A DNA stretch of 64,000 bases. It comes from Roseobacter sinensis. GTDB lineage: Bacteria; Pseudomonadota; Alphaproteobacteria; Rhodobacterales; Rhodobacteraceae. The DNA lies in NCBI RefSeq assembly GCF_025755255.1, contig NZ_JALIEB010000010.1:48902-112901 (forward strand), in the 5' to 3' direction. A program made the translations under genes and the position numbers. The notes beneath the pieces are model-generated. The model saw only the letters and a program-made list of their open reading frames with translations. It made no database searches and was not told the origin of the DNA. This document shows positions 1 to 8,817 of the stretch, piece by piece. Numbering within the stretch: position 1 is the first letter of the stretch; each line of letters begins with the position of its first letter.

Positions 1-650
1 TCACCGGCGACGTGCTGAACGAGATCAAGCTCGATCTGGACGGCGGCGACGGTGTGGATACGCTGGATCTGAGCCAGGCCGCAGAGGCGGTCAAGGTGAA
101 CCTCAAGAAAGGCACGCTGAACGACTCCCACGCCGTGAACTTCGAGAATGTCGTGGGCACCGCTTTCGACGACAAGATCGTCGGCGACAAGCAGGACAAC
201 GTTCTGTCGGGTCAAGACGGCGAGGACAAGATCTTCGGCAAGGGCGGTGACGACACCATCATCGGCAACAAGGGCAACGACGCGATGTTCGGCGGGCGTG
301 GCGACGACCTGCTGGTGTGGAACAACGGCGACGGCTCGGACCTGATGGATGGCGGCAAGGGCTATGACGTGCAGCAGGTCAACTTCGACACCGATCTGGT
401 GAACGACGACCTGCAGAACGACGACGTGGCCGAGTTCTCGGTGACCGACGAGGGCATCCAGTTCGCCCGGATCGAGGTGAACGGCCAGACCGAACGCGGT
501 CTCTTCCAGCTCGACATCCGCAACACCGAAGTGCAGGAAACCAACTTCGGCGGCGGCGAGGACACGGCGGTGATCACCGGCGACGTGCTGAACGAGATCA
601 AGCTCGATCTGGACGGCGGCGACGGTGTGGATACGCTGGATCTGAGCCAG
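1..650 (+). repeat. Direct repeat inside the RTX gene, 77 bp identical copies, period 573 bp
   Basis: Bases 1-77 and 574-650 are identical, encoding TGDVLNEIKLDLDGGDGVD and following residues in the same frame. The offset, 573 bp, is exactly 191 codons, so the gene is built of ~191-residue modules. Copy 1 is cut by the window edge, so the identical tract may extend further left. Identity at the DNA level points to recent duplication or gene conversion. Confidence 0.9.
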
Positions 651-1079
651 ACATCCGGCCCCGTCAGCGTGAACCTTGAAACCGGCGCGATCGAGATTGA
701 CAACGGGGCTGGTCAAGATGCCTCTGCGATCAACTTCGAGAATGTTACCGGGACCGACAGCAACGATGTCATCGTCGGCAACGATCAGGACAATGTCATT
801 CGCGGCGGTGCCGGGGATGACATCATGTCGGGTGGCGAGGGGGCCGACACCTTTGTCTTCTTTGAAGACGACATTGGCGTCGATGTCATCCTCGACTTCG
901 AGGTTGGTGTCGACCAGCTGGCTTTCGTGACCACGAACCCCGACGTGACGACCGAAAACCTGCTCGGAAACATGACCCAGGTCGGCGACGATGTGGAGCT
1001 GACCGTCAACAATAAGGTGATCACGTTCGAGGATACACTCGTCACAGACTTCAGCGCCGATGATTTCATGATTGCGTAG
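1..1079 (+). CDS. RTX (haemolysin-type calcium-binding) protein, 3' end only
   Basis: The reading frame is open from the first complete codon at position 3, so the gene begins outside the window; about 358 residues are present. Glycine/aspartate-rich nonapeptides of the GGxGxDxux type are visible (for example around LSGQDGEDKIFGKGGDD and IRGGAGDDIMSGGEGAD), which in this family form Ca2+-binding parallel beta rolls after secretion. The last ~60 residues are acidic and hydrophobic without repeats, as expected for a C-terminal type I secretion signal. It carries a repeated module of 191 residues (see repeat entry). Role beyond being a secreted, calcium-binding surface or extracellular protein cannot be told from this fragment. 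A hairpin terminator follows the stop. Confidence 0.9.
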   Translation, partial: TGDVLNEIKLDLDGGDGVDTLDLSQAAEAVKVNLKKGTLNDSHAVNFENVVGTAFDDKIVGDKQDNVLSGQDGEDKIFGKGGDDTIIGNKGNDAMFGGRGDDLLVWNNGDGSDLMDGGKGYDVQQVNFDTDLVNDDLQNDDVAEFSVTDEGIQFARIEVNGQTERGLFQLDIRNTEVQETNFGGGEDTAVITGDVLNEIKLDLDGGDGVDTLDLSQTSGPVSVNLETGAIEIDNGAGQDASAINFENVTGTDSNDVIVGNDQDNVIRGGAGDDIMSGGEGADTFVFFEDDIGVDVILDFEVGVDQLAFVTTNPDVTTENLLGNMTQVGDDVELTVNNKVITFEDTLVTDFSADDFMIA

Positions 1080-1105
1080 GTAAATGTCGCATCTGAGGCG
1101 TGCAG

Positions 1106-1133
1106 CCCCGCCAGCGTGCAGCTGGCGGGGTTT
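1106..1133 (+). terminator. Rho-independent terminator after the RTX gene
   Basis: Perfect 10-bp stem CCCCGCCAGC / GCTGGCGGGG (1106-1115 with 1121-1130), 5-nt loop GTGCA, followed by TTT; it begins 27 nt after the stop codon of the RTX gene. Confidence 0.8.
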
Positions 1134-1257
1134 GTTGTGCCGACCCTCGGATGAACAAGAGTAAGGCTCTCTCCGACCGCCGCTCTGATCGAACGCGAGA
1201 ATCAAGCGCGCGTGTCAGTTTATACGCGGGGGGTCCAAGCGCTGAGTTGGCGCAGGC

Positions 1258-2424
1258 TCATTCGCCGCAAATGCCTTCGGCCAGGGCAAGCCCATATCCG
1301 AACATCCTGTCACGCCCTGTGGGGCCGAGCTCGGCGCTTGTTTCCGCAAGCCGCGCGCGGGCCTCAGACACATCGCGCGCGGTGGCCACCGACGGGTCCG
1401 CCGCCAGACGGGCGGTGACAAAGGGCGTGGCAATCGACGTGCCGGTGACAAAGCGCGGGCGTTCGCTGGTCGCAATGATAACGTCGACACCGGGGGCTGC
1501 CACATCCACATGAGGCCCGTGGACCGCATTGCTGTAGATGCGGCCCTCCACATCGACCGCTGTGACGGCGATCACCTCCTCGAAGCCTGCTGGATAGAGC
1601 GGATCGACGGTCGGCCCCTCGTTGCCGACGGCGGCGACCAGAATGAGGCCGCGCGCTGCGGCCCGCTCGACCGCCAGGTTCAAGAGTTTGTTGTAGGGGC
1701 CTGCAAGGGCGAGATTCACAAGGCGCACATCCTCGTCCGCCAACCAATCGAGCGCCCGCACCAATGCATCCGCCCCGGCGACGAGATCTGCGGCATCGGG
1801 CTCGCCGAATACATTCGCGCCGTAGAGCGTCACACCCTGCAGACGATCCGGATCGGCCAGAACGGCGGCCACGTCGGTGCCATGCGTTGTCTCGGCCGCA
1901 GGGCCGTCAAAGAATGTTTTCGTGATCACCCGCGTGCCAGCGAGGGCCGGAGAGGTGGTGTCGATGGCCGTATCGATCACACCAATTGGCATGCGTGCGC
2001 GGCATCCGCCTGCGTTCCAGCGCATCATTGCGTCCGCGTACTCCAGAGCCTGCGCCGCGCCAGCTTGCTGCTGCAGACGGTAGGCGTGGTTCACGCCCAC
2101 CGTCGAGGTGGGCACCGCCGCCTCCAGTGCTGCGATGGCCTGCGGGCCCGTAACGCCATCCGGCATCCGATAGCTGAGCATCGTCAGGTCAAGCCCGTCG
2201 AGACGGGTCACGTCAAGCTCTTGATATCCCGCCGATTGCGTTGCCTGGCCCATCTGCGCGACGCTTTGGCGGTCGGGCACCAGCGCAATGATCGTGCGCG
2301 GCCCAACCACGTCGGCCGGGCCTGAGCCGGGTGCAGCCGCGTCCTGCAAGCTGGCGCAGCCCACCAGCGCAGCGGCAAGGCCTACCCCTGCCAAGCCCCG
2401 AACGAGATGTGCAAATTGACTCAT
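1258..2424 (-). CDS. S8 (subtilisin-like) serine protease, lipoprotein
   Basis: 388 residues. Residues 1-23 form a lipoprotein signal (hydrophobic stretch then LVGC, lipidated Cys23), so it should be anchored in a periplasm-facing membrane. Residues ~42-120 look like a subtilase prodomain. The catalytic triad is complete: Asp151 in PIGVIDTAID, His181 in TTHGTDVAAV, Ser330 in GTSIATPF, with oxyanion Asn268 in VGNEG. The gene is divergent from the anti-sigma factor gene at 2584 (160 nt between starts). The neighbourhood suggests a role in envelope stress signalling or in processing of exported proteins; that is inference. Substrate unknown. Confidence 0.9.
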   Translation of the reverse strand: MSQFAHLVRGLAGVGLAAALVGCASLQDAAAPGSGPADVVGPRTIIALVPDRQSVAQMGQATQSAGYQELDVTRLDGLDLTMLSYRMPDGVTGPQAIAALEAAVPTSTVGVNHAYRLQQQAGAAQALEYADAMMRWNAGGCRARMPIGVIDTAIDTTSPALAGTRVITKTFFDGPAAETTHGTDVAAVLADPDRLQGVTLYGANVFGEPDAADLVAGADALVRALDWLADEDVRLVNLALAGPYNKLLNLAVERAAARGLILVAAVGNEGPTVDPLYPAGFEEVIAVTAVDVEGRIYSNAVHGPHVDVAAPGVDVIIATSERPRFVTGTSIATPFVTARLAADPSVATARDVSEARARLAETSAELGPTGRDRMFGYGLALAEGICGE

Positions 2425-2583
2425 GCTATACCTTCCTCAGCAACAGTCGGTGTATCCGGTGCAGGGCCGGGCACACGCAGGTCGTGTTGAACGACGGGTT
2501 GGTTCAACCGGCGGCCATAAAATGGCCACCCACCACAATAACTTTGAACCATGCAGCGAGATCGTGCGACAAAGAAGTGAACA

Positions 2584-3174
2584 TTGCAACGATATGGGCG
2601 TGAAAGCGTGGATCGCGACCAAAACATACTCGACTATCTGCAGGACCGGCTGACAGCGGCCGACCGAGAGGCATTCGAAGCCGCGATGGCGCAAGACGGG
2701 TCTCTGGCTGCGGAAGTGAGCGTCATGCGGTCCGTTCGGGCGCAGTTGGCCGCGGCCCCCAAACACGAAAGCGCCGATGCCGTCTGGCAGCGGCTTTCGG
2801 CTGAAATGGAGAGCAGACCGCCCGCTGCAAACGACGACCGCCCGCCGTGGCAGCAGTTGCTCAAATACGCGGCCGTCGCGGTGCTCGCTGTTGCTGCCTG
2901 GCAGGTCACGATTGTCCCCCGGATGGGCGAGGCGCCCGGTGGTTTCCGCACCGCCAGTGAGCAGCCTGCCGCCTTCACGTTCCAGGTGAAGTTCGTTGAA
3001 AGTGCGACGCTTGGCGAGATTGCCGCTGTGCTCGGTCCGCTGGGTGGAACAATCACGGATGGCCCAAGCGCGCTTGGCCTCGTGCGTCTCTCCTTCGCGG
3101 AGGCCGGCTTGCGCGACGAGGCGCTGAAGGCCTTGGAAGGCCAAGTTGAGCTTGTGGAGTTTGTCGCAGACTAG
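2584..3174 (+). CDS. Membrane anti-sigma factor with periplasmic prodomain-like C-terminus
   Basis: 196 residues from a TTG with GAAG 6 nt upstream; a GTG at 2608 (VDRDQNILDYL...) is the main alternative. The N-terminal ~90 residues are the usual cytoplasmic anti-sigma helical region (ILDYLQDRLTAADREAFE). A single membrane helix lies near residues 95-113 (LLKYAAVAVLAVAAWQVTIV). The periplasmic ~65 residues (QVKFVESATLGEIAAVLGPL onward to the end) resemble the beta-alpha-beta fold of subtilase prodomains. It converges with the ECF sigma gene at 3259-3819, its likely partner, and is divergent from an S8 protease. No zinc-binding HxxxCxxC motif is present, so it is not a ZAS-type anti-sigma factor. 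Confidence 0.75.
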   Translation: MQRYGRESVDRDQNILDYLQDRLTAADREAFEAAMAQDGSLAAEVSVMRSVRAQLAAAPKHESADAVWQRLSAEMESRPPAANDDRPPWQQLLKYAAVAVLAVAAWQVTIVPRMGEAPGGFRTASEQPAAFTFQVKFVESATLGEIAAVLGPLGGTITDGPSALGLVRLSFAEAGLRDEALKALEGQVELVEFVAD

Positions 3175-3258
3175 ATCATTTTGCCTTGAGTCGGAGACAG
3201 GGTGTCTCACCTACTATGTTGATTTCATTGAGATCAGGCAGCGACAGGTGATTCAGGT

Positions 3259-3819
3259 CTAAGGCGAATTGCTCGAACGCGGTTTTACGCGCAGTCCCAG
3301 TTCGAGACACCGCATCAGGGCCTGTTTGGCATGGTGAATGCGCGTCTTGATGGTGCCGACCGGGACCGCTTCGATATCTGCGATCTCCGGATAGCTCAGG
3401 TCTTCCAGAAACGCGAGCCGGATGGCGGCCTTTTGGGGTCCCGGCAGGCGTTCGATGCAACCGCGCAGCCGCGTGTTTTCCGCCGCAGCGATGGCCGCTG
3501 CCTCGGGGTTCGGCGCGGTGTCCTCATGCTCAGGAACCGCCTCGACATAGGACAGCTTGCCGCGCTTTCGCAGCGCATCAACCAGCTTGTTGCGCGCAAT
3601 CGAGAAGAGCCAGGTCTTGACGCTCGACTTGCCGGCGAAGCGGCCAGCGGTCCGCCAAACGTCCAGCATGGCGTCGTGGACACAGTCCGACGCCAGCTCT
3701 GCATTCTGACACCGCGACAGGGCAAAGGCGTACACCGCGTCGTTGTGGCGGAGGTAGAAGGTATGCATCGCGCGTTTGTCGCCAGATCCGATTTGCTTGA
3801 CCAGATCAGTGTCATCCAT
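3259..3819 (-). CDS. ECF-family RNA polymerase sigma factor
   Basis: 186 residues from the ATG at 3819 (MDDTDLVKQIGSGDK); the frame extends 17 codons further up but that extension lacks family similarity. Region 2 is seen as DAVYAFALSRCQNAELASDCVHDAMLDVWRTAGRF with KTWLFSIARNKLVDALRKR, and region 4 as LPGPQKAAIRLAFLEDLSYPEIA followed by VPVGTIKTRIHHAKQAL, the helix-turn-helix that reads the -35 box. The gene converges on the anti-sigma gene (2584-3174), an unusual orientation because sigma and anti-sigma genes are commonly co-transcribed. Targets are unknown; the flanking S8 proteases are candidates. Confidence 0.92.
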   Translation of the reverse strand: MDDTDLVKQIGSGDKRAMHTFYLRHNDAVYAFALSRCQNAELASDCVHDAMLDVWRTAGRFAGKSSVKTWLFSIARNKLVDALRKRGKLSYVEAVPEHEDTAPNPEAAAIAAAENTRLRGCIERLPGPQKAAIRLAFLEDLSYPEIADIEAVPVGTIKTRIHHAKQALMRCLELGLRVKPRSSNSP

Positions 3820-4374
3820 GGCCGCTGTTCCATACCTGACCGAAAGTGGCTTTCGTACAGCGCATGCCATTCGGCAGATACATGATCAACACCAAACTTT
3901 TGTACTTTGAGCCGCACTGCTCCGCGCGCAAGGCGTTGCTTCTCCTCGATCAGAACCGGCGAACGAAGGGACGTTGGCCGCACCTGCAACGGGGAAGCTG
4001 CCGGTCATGCGTCGCTCTTGCACAACCGATCACCTTTCTCCTGATGTCTCAAGATCTGCCGTCTTGCCATCTGACGGGGCGCCCCTCGGTCAAGCCAAAA
4101 GGTCCGAGCCGATTACCCATGCAGTGCTCTCATCCTTCACGTCTGTTGAGCCGCTTGGGTGGGGCCCGGACGCCGAGATACACCCTTTCAGGCGCGCAGA
4201 TCGCAGGACCGACCATGGGCCACAAAACTGGCGTGCAGGATGATCTGATCTACAGGCTTGATCCGCCTGACACGATGTGTCTCTGAAAGGGGGACCGCTT
4301 CAACCACGATTGCTTTTCGGACCGAGGAGCACCGGTTCGTTGAGCAATGATGAGGCCAACCGCTGCAAAAAGTG
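3820..4374. other. 555-nt stretch without a convincing gene
   Basis: This holds the upstream region of the sigma gene (right after 3819) and the downstream region of the second S8 protease (ends at 4375). Short open frames exist on both strands but none has a ribosome site, family similarity or the codon pattern of the neighbours. No clear hairpin terminator or repeat was found. Confidence 0.5.
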
Positions 4375-5712
4375 TCAGACCTGCTCGAGTCTCTCCAGAC
4401 AGTCGGCCAGTGCCGCGCAGTCGATGATCCCAGAGCCAAATCGCCACTCGGCGGGCGTCGTCCGGCCGCTTCCTTCGGTATAGCCTTCGCGGCGGGCCGT
4501 CTCTCGGATCTTGTCGATGAGAGCGGCGGGTGAGAGTAGATCGGCGGGAACACGTGTCCGAACAGCGGCGACAACGCCGGCCGCAACGGCGCAGGCGCCC
4601 GATGTGCCGGTGAACGCCGCATGCCTGTTGTCAGTCTCGCGAAACCAGCTTGGCGCGCAGACGTCGGGCTTGCGTGCTTCGGGTCCGATGGCGGGTGATC
4701 GCAGGCCTGCTGGTTCAGGCCCCTGCGCGCTTTCGCCGATCCATTGGCCAATCGCATCGACGGCGCCCACGGTCAGAACTGTACCAAGCCCATTTGACCC
4801 CATGATGCTTTGGAAGGGCCCGCGATCGGTCGGGCCGCTGCGTGGGTCCGGCCAGAACATCCCGTTGTTCCCGGCCGAAAAGATCACGTCGACATTTTTC
4901 GAGACCAGATACTCAAGCACGACCGAAAGCGGATGTCTCCGATCATCCGCGTAGGTGCCGAGAAACCGATCGTATTTGCGATCCAGAAGACCCCAAGCAC
5001 AGACCACGACCCAGGATTCGTCCTGTCGGCTCCCGATAAGATCCAACAGGCGAAAAATCAGTTCGATGACCCGCGATGCAAAGAGATCGGCGTTCTCGAT
5101 CCGGTCCGGCAGGATGGGCGCGTCAACGAGCTTCACATCCGGCGCAATCGATAGAACGCTCCGCGCGACAGCATTGGCGTGTCGCCGGGTTTCCTGGACA
5201 TGTGGCTGGGTCTTGGATCCCATCAGATTCGGGATCGCTTCCACACCTTTTGTGTAGCCGATGCTGCTCAGATACCCTTCGTCCAGCCCGCCATCGACGA
5301 TGACGACGTTCACGGGTTGACAGCCAGATGCCGAAAACGCCCGGAGCGCGTCGGCATCGATCAGCGTTTCGGCCCGGAGCCGGTCGAAGGCTGGCGCCGC
5401 TGGCGGCACGTTGCGCCGACCACCGTGTTCAGCCAGCGCAATGGGCGCATCAACGCCCAGCAGGAACTGTCCACCGAGGTTGAATTGGCTGCGTGTCTTG
5501 GTCTCTTGAGGAACGACGATTTGCCCCTCCTCGAAGGATGGGAAGCTGCTCCGAATGTCTTCCTCGGTCACGAAAACGACCGCAAACTCATCGGTCACTC
5601 GGGTCATCTCCTGTTCGTATTCGAATGAGATCGCGATCAGCTTGCGGACCTCATCGTCGAAACCGGCAACCCCGCGCCAGATGAAATATCGGTGTCGCTC
5701 AGACATGGTCAT
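4375..5712 (-). CDS. S8 (subtilisin-like) serine protease, no signal peptide
   Basis: 445 residues. The N-terminal ~125 residues are a non-catalytic extension without a signal peptide or membrane helix, so the enzyme is probably cytoplasmic or exported by an unusual route. Catalytic residues: Asp140 in VNVVIVDGG, His178 in RRHANAVARS, Ser371 in FTGTSGACAVAAG, with Asn282 in SAGNNG. The motif around Asp (VDGG) and His (RHAN) departs from classical subtilisin (DTGI, HGT), so this is a divergent subtilase. A second ATG at 5706 has the better-spaced GAGG and may be the real start. It is the second S8 gene in 4.5 kb, separated from the first by the sigma/anti-sigma pair. Confidence 0.85.
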   Translation of the reverse strand: MTMSERHRYFIWRGVAGFDDEVRKLIAISFEYEQEMTRVTDEFAVVFVTEEDIRSSFPSFEEGQIVVPQETKTRSQFNLGGQFLLGVDAPIALAEHGGRRNVPPAAPAFDRLRAETLIDADALRAFSASGCQPVNVVIVDGGLDEGYLSSIGYTKGVEAIPNLMGSKTQPHVQETRRHANAVARSVLSIAPDVKLVDAPILPDRIENADLFASRVIELIFRLLDLIGSRQDESWVVVCAWGLLDRKYDRFLGTYADDRRHPLSVVLEYLVSKNVDVIFSAGNNGMFWPDPRSGPTDRGPFQSIMGSNGLGTVLTVGAVDAIGQWIGESAQGPEPAGLRSPAIGPEARKPDVCAPSWFRETDNRHAAFTGTSGACAVAAGVVAAVRTRVPADLLSPAALIDKIRETARREGYTEGSGRTTPAEWRFGSGIIDCAALADCLERLEQV

Positions 5713-5814
5713 GGCCTCGCAAAGGCGGTCAAACGTTAACTTTTGTCGAAATTACTTTTGGGATAGTGTAAGGATAGCAGGCCCTTGAATCAATCATAAG
5801 GCCCAGCAACACCC

Positions 5815-7614
5815 GTGGCCGCACGAGCAATGTTAACACAGGCCACCGATGCAGTGGCGTCGCGCCCCGCAAAGCGCCTCGCGGCGATCATGTTCGCGGA
5901 TGCGGTCGATTTCACCGCGTTCACTTCGCGGGATGAAGATCATGCCATTGCGGTCCTGCACGACTTTCTGACGTCAACGGCGCACCCTCTGTTGGATGAG
6001 TTGAAGGCCGAGACGCGCAAAGATCTGGGCGACGGTCTCTTGGCCACATTCCAGAGCGTCGAGACAGCGGTGCACTGCGCCGAACGTCTTCAGGCCGTGC
6101 TCGCTGCGGAGCGCGCTGAAAATCACCCGCGGTGGGAGGGCCTCCGGTTTCGGATCGCCGTCCATTTTTCGGATGTGCAATATGTGGGCGGTGACGTGTT
6201 CGGCGAAGGGGTCAATCTGGCAAAGCGACTGCAGGAGGCTGCGGCGACCGATGCGGTGATCCTGTCGCACGCCGTTTGCGAGAGTATCCGGCCGACCCGT
6301 GCATCCGAGATACGAGACTTGGGCTTCGTCGCCCTGAAGGGATTTGAGCGGCCGGTGCGTGCCTATGATTTGATCTCGGGGCCGTCTTCTTCCTTGCGGG
6401 TCTTGCGCGCCGAAGAAGAGATACCGTCAATCGCCGTTCTGCCCTTCGAGAACCTCGGCGCGTCCGAGCGTGACGCGTATTTCGCGGATGGCCTTGTGGA
6501 GGACATCATCGGGTCCTTGTCGGGACTGCGCGAGATGGTGGTCATCGCGCGGGGCTCGACCCTTGGTTTCAGGGAACGCCATATCGATCCGCTGGACGCG
6601 CGGCGTGTTCTCGGGGTGCGCTACGTTCTGCAAGGCACCATCCGGCGTTGGCAAGGGGCCATTCGTCTCTCCGCGACACTCAGCGACACCGAGACCGGTG
6701 GAACCATGTTTTCCACACGATCCGACATTCGCGAGGACCAGCTCTTCAAGCAGCAGGACCGGATCGTGTCGGAAATCGTCACCAGCATCGCGCCGCAGGT
6801 GCGTCAGGCGGAACTGAAGCGCGCCATCCGCAAACCGCCCGAGGTATTCTCGGCATACGACTGCCTGCTGAAGGCGCTCGACCTGATGCGCCAACTGACG
6901 CCGGAGCGCTATGACGAGGCGCGCCGGTTTTTGGATCAGGCGGTTGCGGAAGACGTCAACTTCGCCGCTGCCTACGGCTGGCGGGCTGCGTGGTGGATCA
7001 TGATGGTGGTCCAGGGCTGGACTGACGATCGGGATCTCGCGACCTCCGAAGCGGAACGCGATGCGAAACGGGCGGTGAAGCTTGACGGCGCCAACGCACA
7101 GGCGCTCGCGATACTGGCGCAAACCAAGGCCTTCATGCGGGGGGATCACGAAGCCGCACTTGAGCTGATGGAGCGCGCGCGTCGCGCCGGGCCCGGCAAT
7201 ACATTTGTGCTCATGATCTCCGCGGGGACCATGGCCTACGTGGGGCGTGGCCAAGACGCGGTCAAATACGCAGAGCAGGCGCATCAGCTTGTGCCGCTCG
7301 ATCAGATTCCGTTCCGCGAGTTCGATTGGCTCGCGCTGGCGCATTACTCAGCCGGCAATTACGAGCGCGCGACCTACTGGGCCCGCCGCGCGCTCGATGA
7401 GCAAAAAGGGCACTTGCCCTCTTTGCGATTGCTGGCAGCCTCGCTTGCCGCAGATGGCAAGTTGGATGCCGCGCGGGAAACCGCGGAAATCCTGCTGTCC
7501 AATGCGCCGGAGTTTCGGCTAAGCGAGTATGCGAAAGCGCACGCGACCTTCGCGGACGCGGGGCTGCAAAAGGGCTGGATCGACCATCTGCGCGCCGCCG
7601 GTCTTCCGGACTGA
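5815..7614 (+). CDS. Class III adenylate/guanylate cyclase with TolB-like and TPR regions
   Basis: 599 residues from GTG (ATG at 5830 is an alternative). Residues ~20-185 are a class III nucleotidyl cyclase domain: metal Asp in FADAVDF (Asp29) and KDLGDGLLATF (Asp73), then YVGGDVFGEGVNLAKRL. Residues ~205-340 (IAVLPFENLGASERDAYFAD...) form the TolB-like N-terminal domain often coupled to these cyclases, and the rest to the end is helical TPR-type repeat. No membrane segment is visible, so it is probably cytoplasmic, making cAMP or cGMP in response to a protein or ligand bound by the C-terminal half. The haloperoxidase-like gene starts 27 nt after its stop and is likely co-transcribed. Confidence 0.9.
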   Translation: MAARAMLTQATDAVASRPAKRLAAIMFADAVDFTAFTSRDEDHAIAVLHDFLTSTAHPLLDELKAETRKDLGDGLLATFQSVETAVHCAERLQAVLAAERAENHPRWEGLRFRIAVHFSDVQYVGGDVFGEGVNLAKRLQEAAATDAVILSHAVCESIRPTRASEIRDLGFVALKGFERPVRAYDLISGPSSSLRVLRAEEEIPSIAVLPFENLGASERDAYFADGLVEDIIGSLSGLREMVVIARGSTLGFRERHIDPLDARRVLGVRYVLQGTIRRWQGAIRLSATLSDTETGGTMFSTRSDIREDQLFKQQDRIVSEIVTSIAPQVRQAELKRAIRKPPEVFSAYDCLLKALDLMRQLTPERYDEARRFLDQAVAEDVNFAAAYGWRAAWWIMMVVQGWTDDRDLATSEAERDAKRAVKLDGANAQALAILAQTKAFMRGDHEAALELMERARRAGPGNTFVLMISAGTMAYVGRGQDAVKYAEQAHQLVPLDQIPFREFDWLALAHYSAGNYERATYWARRALDEQKGHLPSLRLLAASLAADGKLDAARETAEILLSNAPEFRLSEYAKAHATFADAGLQKGWIDHLRAAGLPD

Positions 7615-7641
7615 GACCATTCTTTGTAAGGAGATTGCCAC

Positions 7642-8817
7642 ATGCACAATTCGAACAACTCCAATAACTCGAACAATTCAAACAATTCGAACAATTCCAA
7701 TAACTCGAACAATTCGAACAACTCCAACGCCTCGATGACGGGATCGTCCGGAAGTGCGGGCGGCGGGCGCACGCTTGGCATCACCGCGAATATCGAGCGT
7801 GCGAACATGCCCGATGTCCCGGATGATCCGAGCCTCTGGTGGTGGCGCGGCCAGGCCTGGCCGCATGTTGACCCGAGCATCACCCATACCAAGAACCCCG
7901 ATCCGGCCCGCCCGCTGCGCCTGCACGAGTATTACAATCTGAACATCGGTGGTGTGTGGACCGATGCGCATTGGGGGCCGTTTCCCTACGCTCGCAGCCT
8001 GTTGCCCGAGCTTTCACACCATATCCAATCCTGGGCCCCCTTCGATGGGCCTCCTCAATCGCTCGGGTTTCCGGCCACGGGAGCGGAGCCTTTTGACTTC
8101 GACGCGGTCGCGGCAGCCGATGCTCCCTTCGAGGCGCTTGAGGCCTGGCCGGCAACGGTAGCGCAGGATCTTTCCGTACTTGAGCAGGAATTGATCGAGC
8201 TGGTCGGGCTCATCGAGTATCGGGCGGGCGTTCTGGCCGAAGCTCTCGAACAGGCGGTGTCGATCGATCAGTGCTTCAGCGGGATCATCACGTTCAACCG
8301 GATCACCCATCCGAACACCGCGAAACTGACGGCTTTCGCCATCGAAGCCGGTACCCATATCGCGATGCTGTTCAAGGCCTTCTACAACCGTCCGCGCCCG
8401 TCGCAGCTGTGTCCGACACTGTTGCCGCCGATCGATCCGCCCGAGCATGCGTCGTTTCCCAGCGGGCACGCGACCCAAGCGTGGCTGACCGCGCTGCTTT
8501 TGGACGCTGCAATGGGCGGCCAGTTGCAGCCGCAACCGATCCCCGATGTCACCTTCTCGAAGGAGCGGACAAATCCGCTGTTCGACATGGCGCGCCGCAT
8601 CGCCCGAAACCGCGAAATCCTCGGGTTGCACTACCCGTCGGACAGCGAAGCCGGGCGCAGGCTGGCGCATGCCGCCTATGCGACGATCATACGGGTGGAC
8701 TCCGGCCGCATCCGAGACCTCATGACGGCCGCGCGGCAGGAATGGGGCAACGGCCCGCTTGAGGTCCCGGAAACAGAATGGCCCGCGCAGGAGACGGAAG
8801 AGCAGGAGGAGTGCTAG
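7642..8817 (+). CDS. PAP2 / vanadium-dependent haloperoxidase-type protein with SNN-repeat N-terminus
   Basis: 391 residues, AAGGAGA ribosome site 9 nt upstream of the ATG. Residues 3-29 are an uninterrupted Asn/Ser triplet repeat; residues ~60 to the end are the enzyme domain. The three phosphate/vanadate-binding motifs are present: K245-x6-R252-P253 (KAFYNRPRP), P273-S-G-H276, and R324-x5-H330-x3-D334 (RNREILGLHYPSD). These are shared by PAP2 acid phosphatases and vanadium haloperoxidases; the soluble character and the GTHIAMLFKAFYNRPRP context favour the haloperoxidase branch. No signal peptide is apparent. Co-transcription with the cyclase upstream is likely. Actual reaction (halide oxidation or phosphoester hydrolysis) cannot be decided from sequence alone. 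Confidence 0.8.
   Translation: MHNSNNSNNSNNSNNSNNSNNSNNSNNSNASMTGSSGSAGGGRTLGITANIERANMPDVPDDPSLWWWRGQAWPHVDPSITHTKNPDPARPLRLHEYYNLNIGGVWTDAHWGPFPYARSLLPELSHHIQSWAPFDGPPQSLGFPATGAEPFDFDAVAAADAPFEALEAWPATVAQDLSVLEQELIELVGLIEYRAGVLAEALEQAVSIDQCFSGIITFNRITHPNTAKLTAFAIEAGTHIAMLFKAFYNRPRPSQLCPTLLPPIDPPEHASFPSGHATQAWLTALLLDAAMGGQLQPQPIPDVTFSKERTNPLFDMARRIARNREILGLHYPSDSEAGRRLAHAAYATIIRVDSGRIRDLMTAARQEWGNGPLEVPETEWPAQETEEQEEC
7648..7728 (+). repeat. Nine-nucleotide (Asn-Ser-Asn) tandem coding repeat
   Basis: Nine consecutive 9-nt units encode N-S-N at the start of the haloperoxidase-like gene. Codons for Asn (AAC/AAT) and Ser (TCG/TCC/TCA) vary among units, so the repeat is kept at protein level although units are similar enough to expand or contract by slippage. 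The tract is much richer in A than its surroundings. Confidence 0.9.

Noticed and set aside
3846-4286. 146-residue plus-strand open frame in the gap after the sigma gene
   Set aside because: No ribosome site, no recognisable family, composition unlike the neighbouring genes.
7648-7728. The NSN repeat as a CRISPR array or minisatellite locus
   Set aside because: Units are 9 nt, in frame, with no spacers; it is a coding repeat.
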